A stretch of 64,000 nucleotides of DNA from Polyangiaceae bacterium. Its GTDB lineage: Bacteria > Myxococcota_A > Polyangia > Polyangiales > Polyangiaceae. Position numbers and translations under genes: made by a program. Each line of letters starts with the position of its first letter. The first letter of the stretch is position 1. The notes beneath the pieces are model-generated. The model was not told the DNA's origin. It did not search any database and was given only the letters and a program-made list of their open reading frames with translations. The DNA lies in contig JACKEB010000017.1 in the NCBI GenBank assembly GCA_020633205.1, positions 248,001-312,000 on the forward strand. Direction: 5' to 3'. Shown here piece after piece: positions 34,429-43,480 of this stretch.

Positions 34429-36681
34429 GTGCCCGGGTCAGACCCACATGACGAGCAGCCAACGCTCGCATCCGCGGAGCCTGCGGCGGCGCCAGCAAGC
34501 CAGAGTGGCGGTCAGCCGCCCGCAGCCCCAAAGCAACCGGCTGGGCCGCCAAAGCCGAACGTCGCGCTGCGCTTGTGGTACTGGCTGAAGCGCTACTTCA
34601 CGGAACAAGACCCGACGTTCTGGAACGCGCTTTTGCCAGGGCTGATCCTGGTGGCCATCGTCTACACCCGCAGCCCGACGACCAACTGCATCTTTGACGA
34701 GCAGGAGGCATTGCTCGCGAACCCGTACGTCAACGGCGATCACCTGCTGTGGCGGGACGCATTCACCCGCGACTTCTGGGGTCTACCCCCGACGGGTAGC
34801 ATTGGGTCCTACCGGCCCATCCCGAATCTGATCTGGCGCGCGCTGTGGCGCTTGCGCGAGCACCCGTGGCTTCCCCACTGGGTGAACCTGATGCTCCACG
34901 CGATCAACGCGGCACTTTTGTGTCGCCTCGCGATGTTTCTTGCCCCAGGGAAACGCGGGTTCGCGTGGCTCACAGGGCTGGTGTTCCTGGCGAGCGCGGT
35001 GCTGACGGAAGCCGTGACTGGCGTCGTCGGCATCGCGGATGTGCTGGGCGGTATGGGCGTGCTACTGGCGCTGCTCTGCTTGCGCTTGCCGGCGTGGGCC
35101 ATGCCGTTCGGCGTGTTCATGTCGCTGCTCTTCGGCTTGTTCTCCAAGGAGAGCGCCATCGTGGCGGTGCCACTCGTGGCGTGGGCGGCGTTGATCTTTG
35201 CGCCGCTCATGCACCCGGAGCGGCCACATCGCGTCCTGCGCACGCTGCTGTCGCTGGGCAGCGCGGTGGCGGCACTGGTGCTCTACACGGAGCTGCGCAG
35301 GCGCTGGTTTCCGGTATCGCTACCCGAAGAGCTTCTACAACCGTTGCCCGAGACGGAGCCGATCACCCGGCGCGCTCTGCATGCGTTCATGCGCTGGTTC
35401 GCCCAACCGCGGCTGCCGAAGGACCCGATCAACAATCCGTTGGTGAACGCCGACTTGCCTCATCGTATCGGTGGCGCATTGCGCGTCTACGCGCGAGGCA
35501 TCGGACAGACGTTGTTCCCTTGGAAGCTGGCGGGTGACTACAGTTTCCCCCAGGAACCAATCCCACCGAAGCTGCTGACGCCGAGCATCATTCTCGGCTT
35601 CCTGGGCATGTTCGTCGCACCCATCGTCGGCATCGCCTACTGGATCGCCTCGCTGTTCCGCGTGGGTGACGAACGCAAAGCCGCCCCCCAGGCGGGTGCA
35701 CCTGACGCCGCCAGCGACACACCGTCAGCTGCGCTGCCTGATGCTGCGGATTTTGGGGGAGAGGGAGCAGCGGTACCTGACGCACCTCCCCCCCAAGCTG
35801 ATGCAACCCAGAACGGCGTCAGCGAGTTCGTGGCGCCTCAAACCCTCCAGCCGCAGACCGTCGATGACCAGCGCGCCCCGGCGCCCGAAGTGGTGGTGCC
35901 AGAACTCACTTGGTCGCCTCGGGTCATCACCTACGCGCTGATCGCCTTCACGCTGGTTTGGGTGCCGGTCTCCTACTTCCCCCACTCCAACATCCCGGTG
36001 CTGCTACCCACGGTACGGGCCGAGCGCTTTTGGTACCTGCCGGTGATCGGCCTCGCGCCGCTCTACGCCTGGGCGCTGTTGCACATTTCTCAGTGGAAAC
36101 TCTTCCAGACCGGAACGGAGCGCAAGCGTCAGCTTGGGCGCTGGGCGGGGGTGGCCGTGGTCACGGCCTTTGTGGTCTTCCAGCTGCAGAGCGCACGCAT
36201 GCACGCCCTCGACTACACGAACGACCTGGTTTTCTGGCGCGCAACCGCCCAGAGCTCCTCGAACAGCGCGAAGGCGCACCTGAACTACTCGGTGATGCTC
36301 GGCGCGCGCGGCTTCATGGAGCAGCGCCTGGTCGAGGGAAAAAAGGCCATGGAGCTCGCTCCGGAGTGGCCCATGGCGCACATCTACTACGGCGACGCGC
36401 TCTGCCGCATGCGCCGCGCCGAGGAGGCGTGGCCTCACTACAAGCGGGGCTTCGAACTCAACCCGGCTGACCAAAACCTGATCTCCCTGGCGCTGCAGTG
36501 CCTGTGGGACGAAAAAGCCTGGGAGCCGCACAAGCAAGAGCTGCTCGACCTAGCAGACAAGAACCCCGGCTCCTGGCTGGCGTTTCTCGCGCGAGACCTG
36601 GTCTACAACGGCGAGAAGCACAACGGGGTCGACCCGAAGTATCGTCCGCGCGGATACAACGAAGGTCCGAAGAAGGACTAG
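34429..36681 (+). CDS. TMTC-like GT-C membrane protein with C-terminal TPR
   Basis: A 750-residue polytopic protein. A Pro/Ala-rich cytoplasmic N-terminus is followed by helix 1 (LLPGLILVAIVYT), then a loop with FDEQEALLANPYV and SYRPIPNLIWR, which matches the acidic active-site loop and YRP signature of TMTC/GT-C glycosyltransferases. More membrane helices follow, then an acidic Ala/Pro insert (about 425-490) inside the membrane half, further helices, and TPR-like repeats (about 610-720: AHLNYSVMLGARG..., AHIYYGDALCRMRRAEEAW). It probably transfers a sugar from a lipid carrier to proteins or glycans at the membrane; acceptor unknown. GTG start. Confidence 0.75.
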   Translation: MPGSDPHDEQPTLASAEPAAAPASQSGGQPPAAPKQPAGPPKPNVALRLWYWLKRYFTEQDPTFWNALLPGLILVAIVYTRSPTTNCIFDEQEALLANPYVNGDHLLWRDAFTRDFWGLPPTGSIGSYRPIPNLIWRALWRLREHPWLPHWVNLMLHAINAALLCRLAMFLAPGKRGFAWLTGLVFLASAVLTEAVTGVVGIADVLGGMGVLLALLCLRLPAWAMPFGVFMSLLFGLFSKESAIVAVPLVAWAALIFAPLMHPERPHRVLRTLLSLGSAVAALVLYTELRRRWFPVSLPEELLQPLPETEPITRRALHAFMRWFAQPRLPKDPINNPLVNADLPHRIGGALRVYARGIGQTLFPWKLAGDYSFPQEPIPPKLLTPSIILGFLGMFVAPIVGIAYWIASLFRVGDERKAAPQAGAPDAASDTPSAALPDAADFGGEGAAVPDAPPPQADATQNGVSEFVAPQTLQPQTVDDQRAPAPEVVVPELTWSPRVITYALIAFTLVWVPVSYFPHSNIPVLLPTVRAERFWYLPVIGLAPLYAWALLHISQWKLFQTGTERKRQLGRWAGVAVVTAFVVFQLQSARMHALDYTNDLVFWRATAQSSSNSAKAHLNYSVMLGARGFMEQRLVEGKKAMELAPEWPMAHIYYGDALCRMRRAEEAWPHYKRGFELNPADQNLISLALQCLWDEKAWEPHKQELLDLADKNPGSWLAFLARDLVYNGEKHNGVDPKYRPRGYNEGPKKD

Positions 36682-36709
36682 GCACCGAGGAGCACAATCC
36701 ACTCGGTGC
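36682..36709 (+). terminator. Hairpin after the TMTC-like gene
   Basis: Eight-base perfect stem GCACCGAG / CTCGGTGC with a twelve-base loop, starting immediately after the stop codon. No T-run follows. Confidence 0.4.
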
Positions 36710-36757
36710 TCGGAACCGGGCAGCCGTGGAAGGAACATCCTGCTACGCTCTGGCAAC

Positions 36758-37594
36758 GTGGCAGTAACCCGCATCGCTATCGGTCTGGTCCCCGTGTGGG
36801 ACGACCCAATGACCTCGGTCCAGCTCGAGCAGATCCGTCGGCTGCTGGAGAAGCGCCTCAACAGCGAGGTGATGTTCGTCCGCTACCGCCGCCCAGAGAT
36901 GCTCGCCCGAGCTTTCGAAGACCACGAGATCGATCTGGCGTGGACCTCGCCTATCCTGGCGCTGACGCATCCATCCATGGCTACAGGAATCGCGATGGCG
37001 AGCGCGGTGCGTCAGGGTGCGGCCTACTATCACAGTGTATTGTTCACGAGTGCTGACTCGAACCTGACGAGCGCGAGTCAGCTGCAGGGGACGAGCGTCG
37101 CCTGGGTGGCCCCCACCTCAGCAGGCGGCTACGTCTTTCCTCGCGTGGCCTTGGCAAGCCAGGGTCTCGACCCGCAGACGCTGTTCAAGACGGAGATCTT
37201 CTGTTTCTCCCACGGCGCCGTGGTCGACGCCGTACTGACGGGACAGGCGGATGTCGGCGCGACCTTTGCGGTGTTCGAGGACGGCGACGCGACCAAGAAG
37301 CTTCTACGGGCAGGCTTCCAGGACTCCCAGCACGACGCTACCGTACGGATATTAGTCGTGTCGACGCCGATTCCCAGCGACCTTTGGCTGGGCAATCGGG
37401 CGACGGTGGACCTCCTGGGAACAGACCTGCTGACCACCCTTCAGGCTCTGTGCAAGGAGGCGCCGAACGCCATGCTCAGCGTCTTCGGCGCAGAGAAGTA
37501 CGAGGCGCCCGATCAGAAGCGGCTCGAACAGCTCCGGGAAGACGTCGAGCACGCCCAGTCGCTCGAACTCATTGCCGTCGAAGACGACGCCTGA
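36758..37594 (+). CDS. PhnD-like substrate-binding domain protein without signal peptide
   Basis: A 278-residue protein of the phosphate/phosphonate periplasmic-binding type (PhnD/SsuA/transferrin-like). Typical segments are RIAIGLVPVWDDP at the N-terminus, the domain-one FEDHEIDLAWTSPILAL, the hinge VAWVAPTSAGGYVFPRVAL, HGAVVDAVLTGQADVGATF, and VVSTPIPSDLWLG. It starts with GTG and has no signal peptide, and no ABC permease or ATPase gene is adjacent. It is therefore likely a cytoplasmic ligand-binding or sensor protein rather than a transporter component. Ligand unknown. Confidence 0.8.
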   Translation: MAVTRIAIGLVPVWDDPMTSVQLEQIRRLLEKRLNSEVMFVRYRRPEMLARAFEDHEIDLAWTSPILALTHPSMATGIAMASAVRQGAAYYHSVLFTSADSNLTSASQLQGTSVAWVAPTSAGGYVFPRVALASQGLDPQTLFKTEIFCFSHGAVVDAVLTGQADVGATFAVFEDGDATKKLLRAGFQDSQHDATVRILVVSTPIPSDLWLGNRATVDLLGTDLLTTLQALCKEAPNAMLSVFGAEKYEAPDQKRLEQLREDVEHAQSLELIAVEDDA

Positions 37595-37635
37595 CCGCGC
37601 CGCCAGCTGATGAGGCGAATTACGGAGACCGAACA

Positions 37636-39201
37636 CTAGGCGAAGCGACGCGCGAACACACCGGCGGGGTCCAGCGCGACCCGGAGGCGCTCGAGGACCG
37701 CGGAGCGCTGATCGGCACTGTTCGGTAGGGACGCCAGCGACTGCGTGCCCAGGCGATACGGCAGGTAGCCGGCTGCAGAAAGCGCGGCGTAGAGCGCGTC
37801 GTGACAAGCGCTGGCGCGGTCATCTGCTCCGGGCACGTCACGGTCATAGACCATCAGCGGAACCCAGTTGACGCTGCGCGGCGCGGTCGCAACGCAAGCG
37901 AACAGCGGTTCGAATCCGTGTTCCGTGAGGATCCGCTCACTGAGGCTCACGGCGCGCACCAGATCGCGCCCTCTGAAGGGCAACGCGGCGCACACCCAGT
38001 TCACTCCGCAGCCATCCTGAGCCAAATCGAGGGGTGAGCTCTGAGGACGCTCCGGAGGCATCCGCCAGTACGCGCTCTGCAGGCTGTGCTCGTGGGGGAT
38101 CCCCTGTAGAAACTTGAACGCCGGGTGCCCCGGATGCAGGAGCTCCCGACCAACGCTGGCGTCTCCACTGGCCTCGAAGAACGCTAGGTCGTCGACCAGC
38201 GGCCGCAGGCAGCGCTCCATATGTATCCGCGCGGCATTACCCTGGTCGCGACTCGCAGCGTACACAGCGGTGGTGCCGCTCCAGCGCATCCCAGGCCATT
38301 CCGGCATTGCCTCGAGCGTCTGTCGTGGCAGCGCCTGTGCGGGGTCCGCCCCAGCGGGGAAGCGCGCCACGCTGGAGACGACGCGATAGTCGTTCCATAG
38401 CCCGATGCTTGCGTTGAGGGTGCCATCGAGCTTGAGCTCGCCGAGAGCGTCCCACAGCCTGCCGAGTCGCCCTGGGTCTTTCAAGCCGAACGTTGCAAGG
38501 TGAAGCGAGCGTGGCAGTGGGCACAGCCACAGGGTGAGCCGGGTGACGAGACCAAAGCCTGACTGAGAAAACAGTCCGTCGAGCGCCGGACCCACGCCCC
38601 AGCGCGCCACGCGCTGCAGCCCCGGGTTCGTATCCTCAAGGAAACTACCAAAGCCAGTACGCAACACTTCGCCGGAAGAGAGCATCACCTCGAGGTTACA
38701 GATGTGCGCGAAACGGTCGGCGTAGGGGCCAGCTCCGTCTCCGCGCTCCAGAGCATTCGCAAGCACGCTCGAGTGGGGCGAAGACCCGGTCACGTTCAGA
38801 AAGAACCGCGAGCGCTGGGCCTTCAAGTACTCGTACAGCTGCTGGAAGGTCACCCCGGGCTCCACGTCGATGGCCCCCAGCTGGGAGTCGAAGTCGCTGA
38901 TGCGGCAGAGCCCGCTCAGGTCGAGCAACACCGCAGGTTCCGGCGCCTGTCGAGTCCCAAGGCCCCAGCTCTTGCCCGCACTACTCTGGTGCAGCCTCAC
39001 CTGGTGCTGACGAGCGATGGCCAAGAGCTCAGGTAACTGCTCGCGGCTGCTCGGTCGCAGCGCGGCCATCAACGGCGCGCTTCCCCCTGCACTTCGGCTC
39101 TGAGTCGTGCGGTTCAGGTCATCCAGCGATGGTCCTGAACGAATCACGTTGGCCGCTCCCAAGAGGGAGGCCCACTGATCTAGTGCCGCGTCGAGGCTCA
39201 T
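37636..39201 (-). CDS. FAD-linked oxidase (vanillyl-alcohol oxidase/p-cresol dehydrogenase type)
   Basis: A 521-residue flavoprotein. The N-terminal FAD-binding PCMH domain (about 45-225) contains ALRPSSREQLPELLAIARQH, SAGKSWGLGTRQAP, LLDLSGLCRI and IDVEPGVTFQQLYEYL, the cores of the vanillyl-alcohol oxidase superfamily. NVTGSSPHSSVLANALERGDGAGPYADR resembles the substrate/FAD region of 4-cresol dehydrogenase flavoprotein subunits. A C-terminal cap domain (to the end) closes the substrate pocket. It probably oxidises an aromatic alcohol, alkylphenol or amine. No cytochrome partner gene follows. The electron acceptor and substrate are unknown. Confidence 0.85.
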   Translation of the reverse strand: MSLDAALDQWASLLGAANVIRSGPSLDDLNRTTQSRSAGGSAPLMAALRPSSREQLPELLAIARQHQVRLHQSSAGKSWGLGTRQAPEPAVLLDLSGLCRISDFDSQLGAIDVEPGVTFQQLYEYLKAQRSRFFLNVTGSSPHSSVLANALERGDGAGPYADRFAHICNLEVMLSSGEVLRTGFGSFLEDTNPGLQRVARWGVGPALDGLFSQSGFGLVTRLTLWLCPLPRSLHLATFGLKDPGRLGRLWDALGELKLDGTLNASIGLWNDYRVVSSVARFPAGADPAQALPRQTLEAMPEWPGMRWSGTTAVYAASRDQGNAARIHMERCLRPLVDDLAFFEASGDASVGRELLHPGHPAFKFLQGIPHEHSLQSAYWRMPPERPQSSPLDLAQDGCGVNWVCAALPFRGRDLVRAVSLSERILTEHGFEPLFACVATAPRSVNWVPLMVYDRDVPGADDRASACHDALYAALSAAGYLPYRLGTQSLASLPNSADQRSAVLERLRVALDPAGVFARRFA

Positions 39202-39274
39202 CCCTGCCGCATCCTCCTACCATCGTACAGAAGCTCCCAAACACTCGAGAACATCCACGATATGCTCGCTATTT

Positions 39275-39769
39275 ATGGGAAGAATTCGCCTGGGTCGAGC
39301 GACTGGGCTCGCGCTCCTCGTCGCACCGTGGCTCATCGCCTGCCAAGAGTCGTCGTCGGCGCCCAAGCCGGGGGCTTCTCAGGAGCAGGCGCCGACCAGC
39401 GTGAAGGCCTTCTCCGCGGGCCGATCCATCGGAGTCAGCAGCGAGCCGACGGAGACTGAGTACCCGTTTCGCGATCAGCTGGAACTGACGGTGACCGGTC
39501 CCAGTGGCGCGAAGGAAGCACTCGACGCGCAGCGCGAGGCGTTGGTGGAGTGCGCGTACGCGCTCTCACCCGACACCAAACAGATCGCGATGGTGGAGGC
39601 GAAAGCCACGCTCAAATCTGATGGCGCTCTCGAGAACTTCGAACTGACCAAGTACGCGGATTCGACTCCCGGGAAAGCCTGCATCACGCGCTGCGTCCTT
39701 GGCGCCAGCATGCCGAAAGGCGTGGCAGGCGAGCTGCAACTGAAGCTCGCCTACAGCACCAAGCCGTGA
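39275..39769 (+). CDS. Putative lipoprotein, unknown function
   Basis: A 164-residue lipoprotein with lipobox LIACQ. The mature domain (about 55-164) has three Cys residues (VECAYALS, KACITRC) in a small alpha/beta-like arrangement, with QREALVECAYALSPDTKQIAM and GKACITRCVLGASMPKGVAGELQLKL. This layout resembles AgmX/TonB-C-like small domains found in myxobacterial lipoproteins, but I cannot confirm the family. Oriented divergently from the FAD oxidase and convergent with the pseudokinase gene. Confidence 0.65.
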   Translation: MGRIRLGRATGLALLVAPWLIACQESSSAPKPGASQEQAPTSVKAFSAGRSIGVSSEPTETEYPFRDQLELTVTGPSGAKEALDAQREALVECAYALSPDTKQIAMVEAKATLKSDGALENFELTKYADSTPGKACITRCVLGASMPKGVAGELQLKLAYSTKP

Positions 39770-39786
39770 GAACTCGAGCCGTGAGG

Positions 39787-41202
39787 CTAAGGTGAGGCGT
39801 CTGCTGCATCTGCGCCAGCGTCGCCTTGTGCAAGCTCAGGTGCCGGACGCCGTGGAACATCCAGCTTCACGTCCAGCAGAATGCTCTCGCCGGACGCCAG
39901 CGTGATGGTGCGTCGCTCAGTTGGAGCCGCAGGGTGCTCGAGCCGCACGTAGTGCGTACCTGGGCGGAGCGGGATCGGCTCCGAGAACGGCGTGGTCTCG
40001 ACCTTTTCGCCGTCCACGATCACATGAGCCCAAGGATCGGCGACCACCCTCAGATAGCCAGCCTGATTGGGCCGCAGTTCGAGCGCGTGGGATCCTTGAG
40101 TGACGCTGGGGATAGCGCCTTCCCTCGCGGAAATAATCTGAATCACGACACCGCCCAGCAACACCAGCGCGCAGGCCGCGAGCATCCCGAGCACAGCGCT
40201 ACCGAGGCTGCGGGTCGGCTCCTCCAGCGGCGCCGGGTCGTCAGCGTCAAGGACCTCTTCAGGGGCCAGGCCGGCCCGCGCCAAAGCGCGGCGGATGTGC
40301 TCCGCTGGGCTCCGCTCGTCATCCTCCAGCACAGCTCGCAACGCGAGACCCAGCTCCGCCGCAGAACCGAAGCGATCCGAGGGCATCTTCTCCAGCAGAC
40401 GCTGGACGATACGCTCGAGTTGACCGGACACATGGGGCGCGACGCGAGAGAGCGCCGGAGGGACGTCGTGGCGAATGCGCTGGGTGGTGGAACGCAGATC
40501 GGGTCCATCGAAGGGTCGCTGTCCACCGATCATCTCGTAGAGCATCACACCCAGCGCGAAGAGGTCGCTACGCGGGTCCGGGGGCTCACCAAGGATTTGC
40601 TCCGGCGAGAAGTACGCTGGTGCCGCGACCTCCCCGTCCATCAGCTCTGGTGCCGTAGGGATACGCTCATCGCTAGCCGCCGCGAACTCGAGCAGCTTGA
40701 GGCCGCCGGTTGGGGTGAGCAGGATGTTGTCCGGCCGCAAGTTGCGGTGAACGATTCCGTGCTCGTGGGCGTGCTCGAGGGCCCGAGTGATCTCGAGGGC
40801 AACGCTCACCGCTTCGAGGGGCTCGAGAGTTCTGCCTTCGTCACCCGTGCGCAGGAGGTCGCGCAGGTTCACGCCCTCGACGTACTCGAGCACCAACCAC
40901 ATCGAGTCGTCGTTGCGCTCGAAGTCGTAGAGCTTGAGCAGGTTCGGGTGTTCGAGCTGCGCGAGCAACCGCGCCTCGTGCTCGAGGCTGGCGGCAAACG
41001 GGGATGAAGGCAGGATGCTCGGGGACAGCGCCTTGATCAGCACCGTGCGTCCGAGCGGCTGCTGGAGCGCCTTGTAGCGATCCGCGATGGGGCCGGTCCC
41101 CAAGAGCTCCAGCGTCTGAAAGCCGGGGAACGAGCGCAGCCCACGCGACGACCCGCGGGCCGACGCCGCGCCTTGGCTTCGCTCTGAACCCTTCGCGCTC
41201 AC
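39787..41202 (-). CDS. Ser/Thr pseudokinase with PEGA domain
   Basis: A 471-residue kinase-like membrane protein. The kinase fold is clear (about 25-290): Lys57 in VLIKALS, the alpha-C Glu, the HRD-type loop and an APE-like YFSPEQ. However, the catalytic Asp is Asn (VHRNLRPDN, Asn154), the DFG motif is LEFA (Glu172 for Asp, Ala for Gly), and the glycine loop (GTGPIADRY) is degenerate. It is therefore probably inactive. A membrane helix (VLGMLAACALVLLGGVVIQI, about 335-355) is followed by a PEGA domain. The GTG at 41202 is a guess; an in-frame TTG lies at 41232. Confidence 0.85.
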   Translation of the reverse strand: MSAKGSERSQGAASARGSSRGLRSFPGFQTLELLGTGPIADRYKALQQPLGRTVLIKALSPSILPSSPFAASLEHEARLLAQLEHPNLLKLYDFERNDDSMWLVLEYVEGVNLRDLLRTGDEGRTLEPLEAVSVALEITRALEHAHEHGIVHRNLRPDNILLTPTGGLKLLEFAAASDERIPTAPELMDGEVAAPAYFSPEQILGEPPDPRSDLFALGVMLYEMIGGQRPFDGPDLRSTTQRIRHDVPPALSRVAPHVSGQLERIVQRLLEKMPSDRFGSAAELGLALRAVLEDDERSPAEHIRRALARAGLAPEEVLDADDPAPLEEPTRSLGSAVLGMLAACALVLLGGVVIQIISAREGAIPSVTQGSHALELRPNQAGYLRVVADPWAHVIVDGEKVETTPFSEPIPLRPGTHYVRLEHPAAPTERRTITLASGESILLDVKLDVPRRPAPELAQGDAGADAADASP

Positions 41203-41280
41203 AGCCGCAGCTCTACTACGGACGGCTCGCAAACACCCAAGCCTAGAGCCAGAAACCGCGCAGGGTCGTCCACTCTGGAA

Positions 41281-43332
41281 CTAACGCTTGGCCAGCGCTC
41301 CGCCCTTCTTCGGTTCACTGATCAGGAACTCGACGAAGTCTTTCCGGAGCCGCACGCGGTAGCCGGGAATGCCGTTCTTGAACTGGAACGTGATCTGCGC
41401 TCCGTTGCCGCCGTTCGAGGTCTTCACTCGGGCAATGCGCTTGTCGCGCTTGGAGATCGAGTCCCCGGACTCCATGACTTTGCGTCCGGGGATGACCACG
41501 ACGAAACCGGTTGGGTTGATCGCACCTTGGATCGCGCCGCCGGGAGAGTCCAAGCGGATGCGGTGAATCGTTGGCCGGCTCACGGTGCCGCGGCCCCAGG
41601 GCTTCACGCTCTTGGGATCGACCTTCTCCGCCGTGGGCTTGTCATCGCCCTTGTCCGCCTTGTCGCCACCTTCATCCCAGGCTTCGTCTGCAACGGGGGG
41701 GGTGTCGTCCACGGGTTCGTCGAGCGCGGAGGCGCCCGCCGACTCATCCACCGGCGCTGCCTCGGTCGGCGCCATATTCGTCGGACCAAAGAGCGGAACG
41801 TCGGCGCTGATTCCGTTGGGCGTCGTCTTTCCCTGGGGATCTTCCTGGGGCTGAGCGGGCGCCTGGGCGGCATTGGCGGGGATCGGGTTGCCTTGCTCAT
41901 CCACGTTGGTGACGTCTTCGCTCGGCGCGAGGGGCGTTTCCTCCGCGGCGACTGGCTTGCTCAGCGCTTCTTCACCCCCGGCGGGCGCGGACGGCTTCTT
42001 CATGGCGAGTACAGCGACGGTGGTGAGCATCACCGCGGCACCTGCGATTGCGCCGTAACGCTTTAGCTTCTTCGTGGCCGGCGGCGGAGCTTCCGGCGCG
42101 GCCTCTTGACGGCGCGCCTGACTCGGCGGGAGCTTCGACCCGCGCATCGACTGGGGGCGCAGGCGCCTACCGTCGGCGCTCATCACGCCGGACAGCGGAG
42201 CGCCCTGGACGCGCCGTCCCGCACCTTGTTTCCGCGTGGCAGGAGCTGACTGGGTGCGAGCCTCAGCCTTTCCAGCTTGCTTGCTGCGCGCGGTCTTGAT
42301 CCAGCCGCCCACCTTGGACGCCGCGCTCGCACCGACGTGCTTGAGCGCAGTTCCGGTGTTCTTCGCGATCTCACCAGCCTGAGAGGCCGCTGCGCCAAGC
42401 TTGGTCTGGAACGCGTTTGGTTCGTGCTCATCCTCGTACTCAGCGTCCACGCCGTCGTAGTCCGAGTCAAAATCGGGTTCGTCATCCAGCTCGTCGTCGT
42501 CGAGCTCGGAAGCGACCGCTCGCGCGGCGACGCGCTCCGGAGTCCCGGCGATGCGAGTCGCCGGGCCTGGCTCATCCAACTCGTCTTCGAGATCGTCGTC
42601 TGAGCACTCGCGCAGAGCACCGGCGGACTCCCCCGCATCCACCACGCTGGGCTCGGGGGTGATGTCTGCGAACGCCTCGTCATACGCCAGCGACACCACC
42701 AGCTGGGGTACCTGAGACTGCGGGTCGATCACGACGTCGACGGTCTCGATGGACGCCCCAGAGCGGTCACCCGCGTCCAGGTCTTCAATGTCCAGATGCC
42801 GACCGAGCTTCAGGAACTCGAGCTTCGAGCCGACGGTCATCGCGCGACCACCAGCCTTTCGTACCTGCGCCTTCATGGGCGAGCCCAAGCCGTCGATGTG
42901 CAGGCGCACCCGAGTGCCTGCGGTCTTGCGCTTACGCTGGGCTTCGCCGGGTTCCGCTGCCGCTTCTAGTTCGTAGTCCTCTTCCGGCTCCTCTTGCTTT
43001 TCCGCATGGATCCCGCAGAGCTTCTTGAGGGCGTCCACGCTACCGCTATCGAGCGCCGTGAAGCGAATGCCAAACTCTCCGCCGCGTTCCTGGTCTTCGG
43101 CCCAGGCCACTTCACCTTCGACGAGGATCTGGTGACCAGCCTCCTCGAAGCGCAACACCAGCGGTGCTCCAACCGGAGGCAGATAGCGGGTTCGTACATG
43201 CATGCCACGCCCGCTCACCTCGATGCTCTGCGCCTCGAAGGCGGGCACCTCCGGTACTCGGCCGCAAATCTCGACCAATGTCTGCACGGGTACGCGTTTG
43301 ACGCCGCTTGCTCGACGATCCTGCTTCTGCAT
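41281..43332 (-). CDS. PilZ-domain membrane protein with AMIN-like C-terminal domain
   Basis: A 683-residue protein. The N-terminal PilZ-like domain (about 12-105) reads RRASGVKRVPV...VSGRGMHVRTRYLPPVGAPLVLRF and EFGIRFTALD, compatible with cyclic di-GMP or a degenerate relative. A second small PilZ-like or HD-like segment (RVRLHIDGLGSPMKAQVRKAGGRAMTVGS) follows, then a long acidic stretch, a basic stretch and one membrane helix (IAGAAVMLTTVAVLAM, about 430). The C-terminal end (about 590-683) resembles an AMIN-type domain (IRLDSPGGAIQGAINPTGFVVVIPG...YRVRLRKDFVEFLISEP). GGGAGG precedes the ATG at 43332. Similar architectures link cytoplasmic signals to the envelope; partner unknown. Confidence 0.75.
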   Translation of the reverse strand: MQKQDRRASGVKRVPVQTLVEICGRVPEVPAFEAQSIEVSGRGMHVRTRYLPPVGAPLVLRFEEAGHQILVEGEVAWAEDQERGGEFGIRFTALDSGSVDALKKLCGIHAEKQEEPEEDYELEAAAEPGEAQRKRKTAGTRVRLHIDGLGSPMKAQVRKAGGRAMTVGSKLEFLKLGRHLDIEDLDAGDRSGASIETVDVVIDPQSQVPQLVVSLAYDEAFADITPEPSVVDAGESAGALRECSDDDLEDELDEPGPATRIAGTPERVAARAVASELDDDELDDEPDFDSDYDGVDAEYEDEHEPNAFQTKLGAAASQAGEIAKNTGTALKHVGASAASKVGGWIKTARSKQAGKAEARTQSAPATRKQGAGRRVQGAPLSGVMSADGRRLRPQSMRGSKLPPSQARRQEAAPEAPPPATKKLKRYGAIAGAAVMLTTVAVLAMKKPSAPAGGEEALSKPVAAEETPLAPSEDVTNVDEQGNPIPANAAQAPAQPQEDPQGKTTPNGISADVPLFGPTNMAPTEAAPVDESAGASALDEPVDDTPPVADEAWDEGGDKADKGDDKPTAEKVDPKSVKPWGRGTVSRPTIHRIRLDSPGGAIQGAINPTGFVVVIPGRKVMESGDSISKRDKRIARVKTSNGGNGAQITFQFKNGIPGYRVRLRKDFVEFLISEPKKGGALAKR

Positions 43333-43480
43333 TTGAGTCCTCCCGGATCCCAGACGCGGGCCTGGGTCCGACCTCGCACCACTCGAGGCGCGATCGGTCG
43401 ATAAGCGCCGATACGTGAGCGCGACTACTTGGGCCAAATTTGCTGGCTAAGAAGGCCTCTCGTGCCATCATCCGCCGCGC

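Noticed and set aside
37907..37917. GGTTCGAATCC, the T-arm signature of tRNA genes.
   Set aside because: It lies inside the FAD-oxidase coding region, and no acceptor or anticodon arms can be drawn around it.
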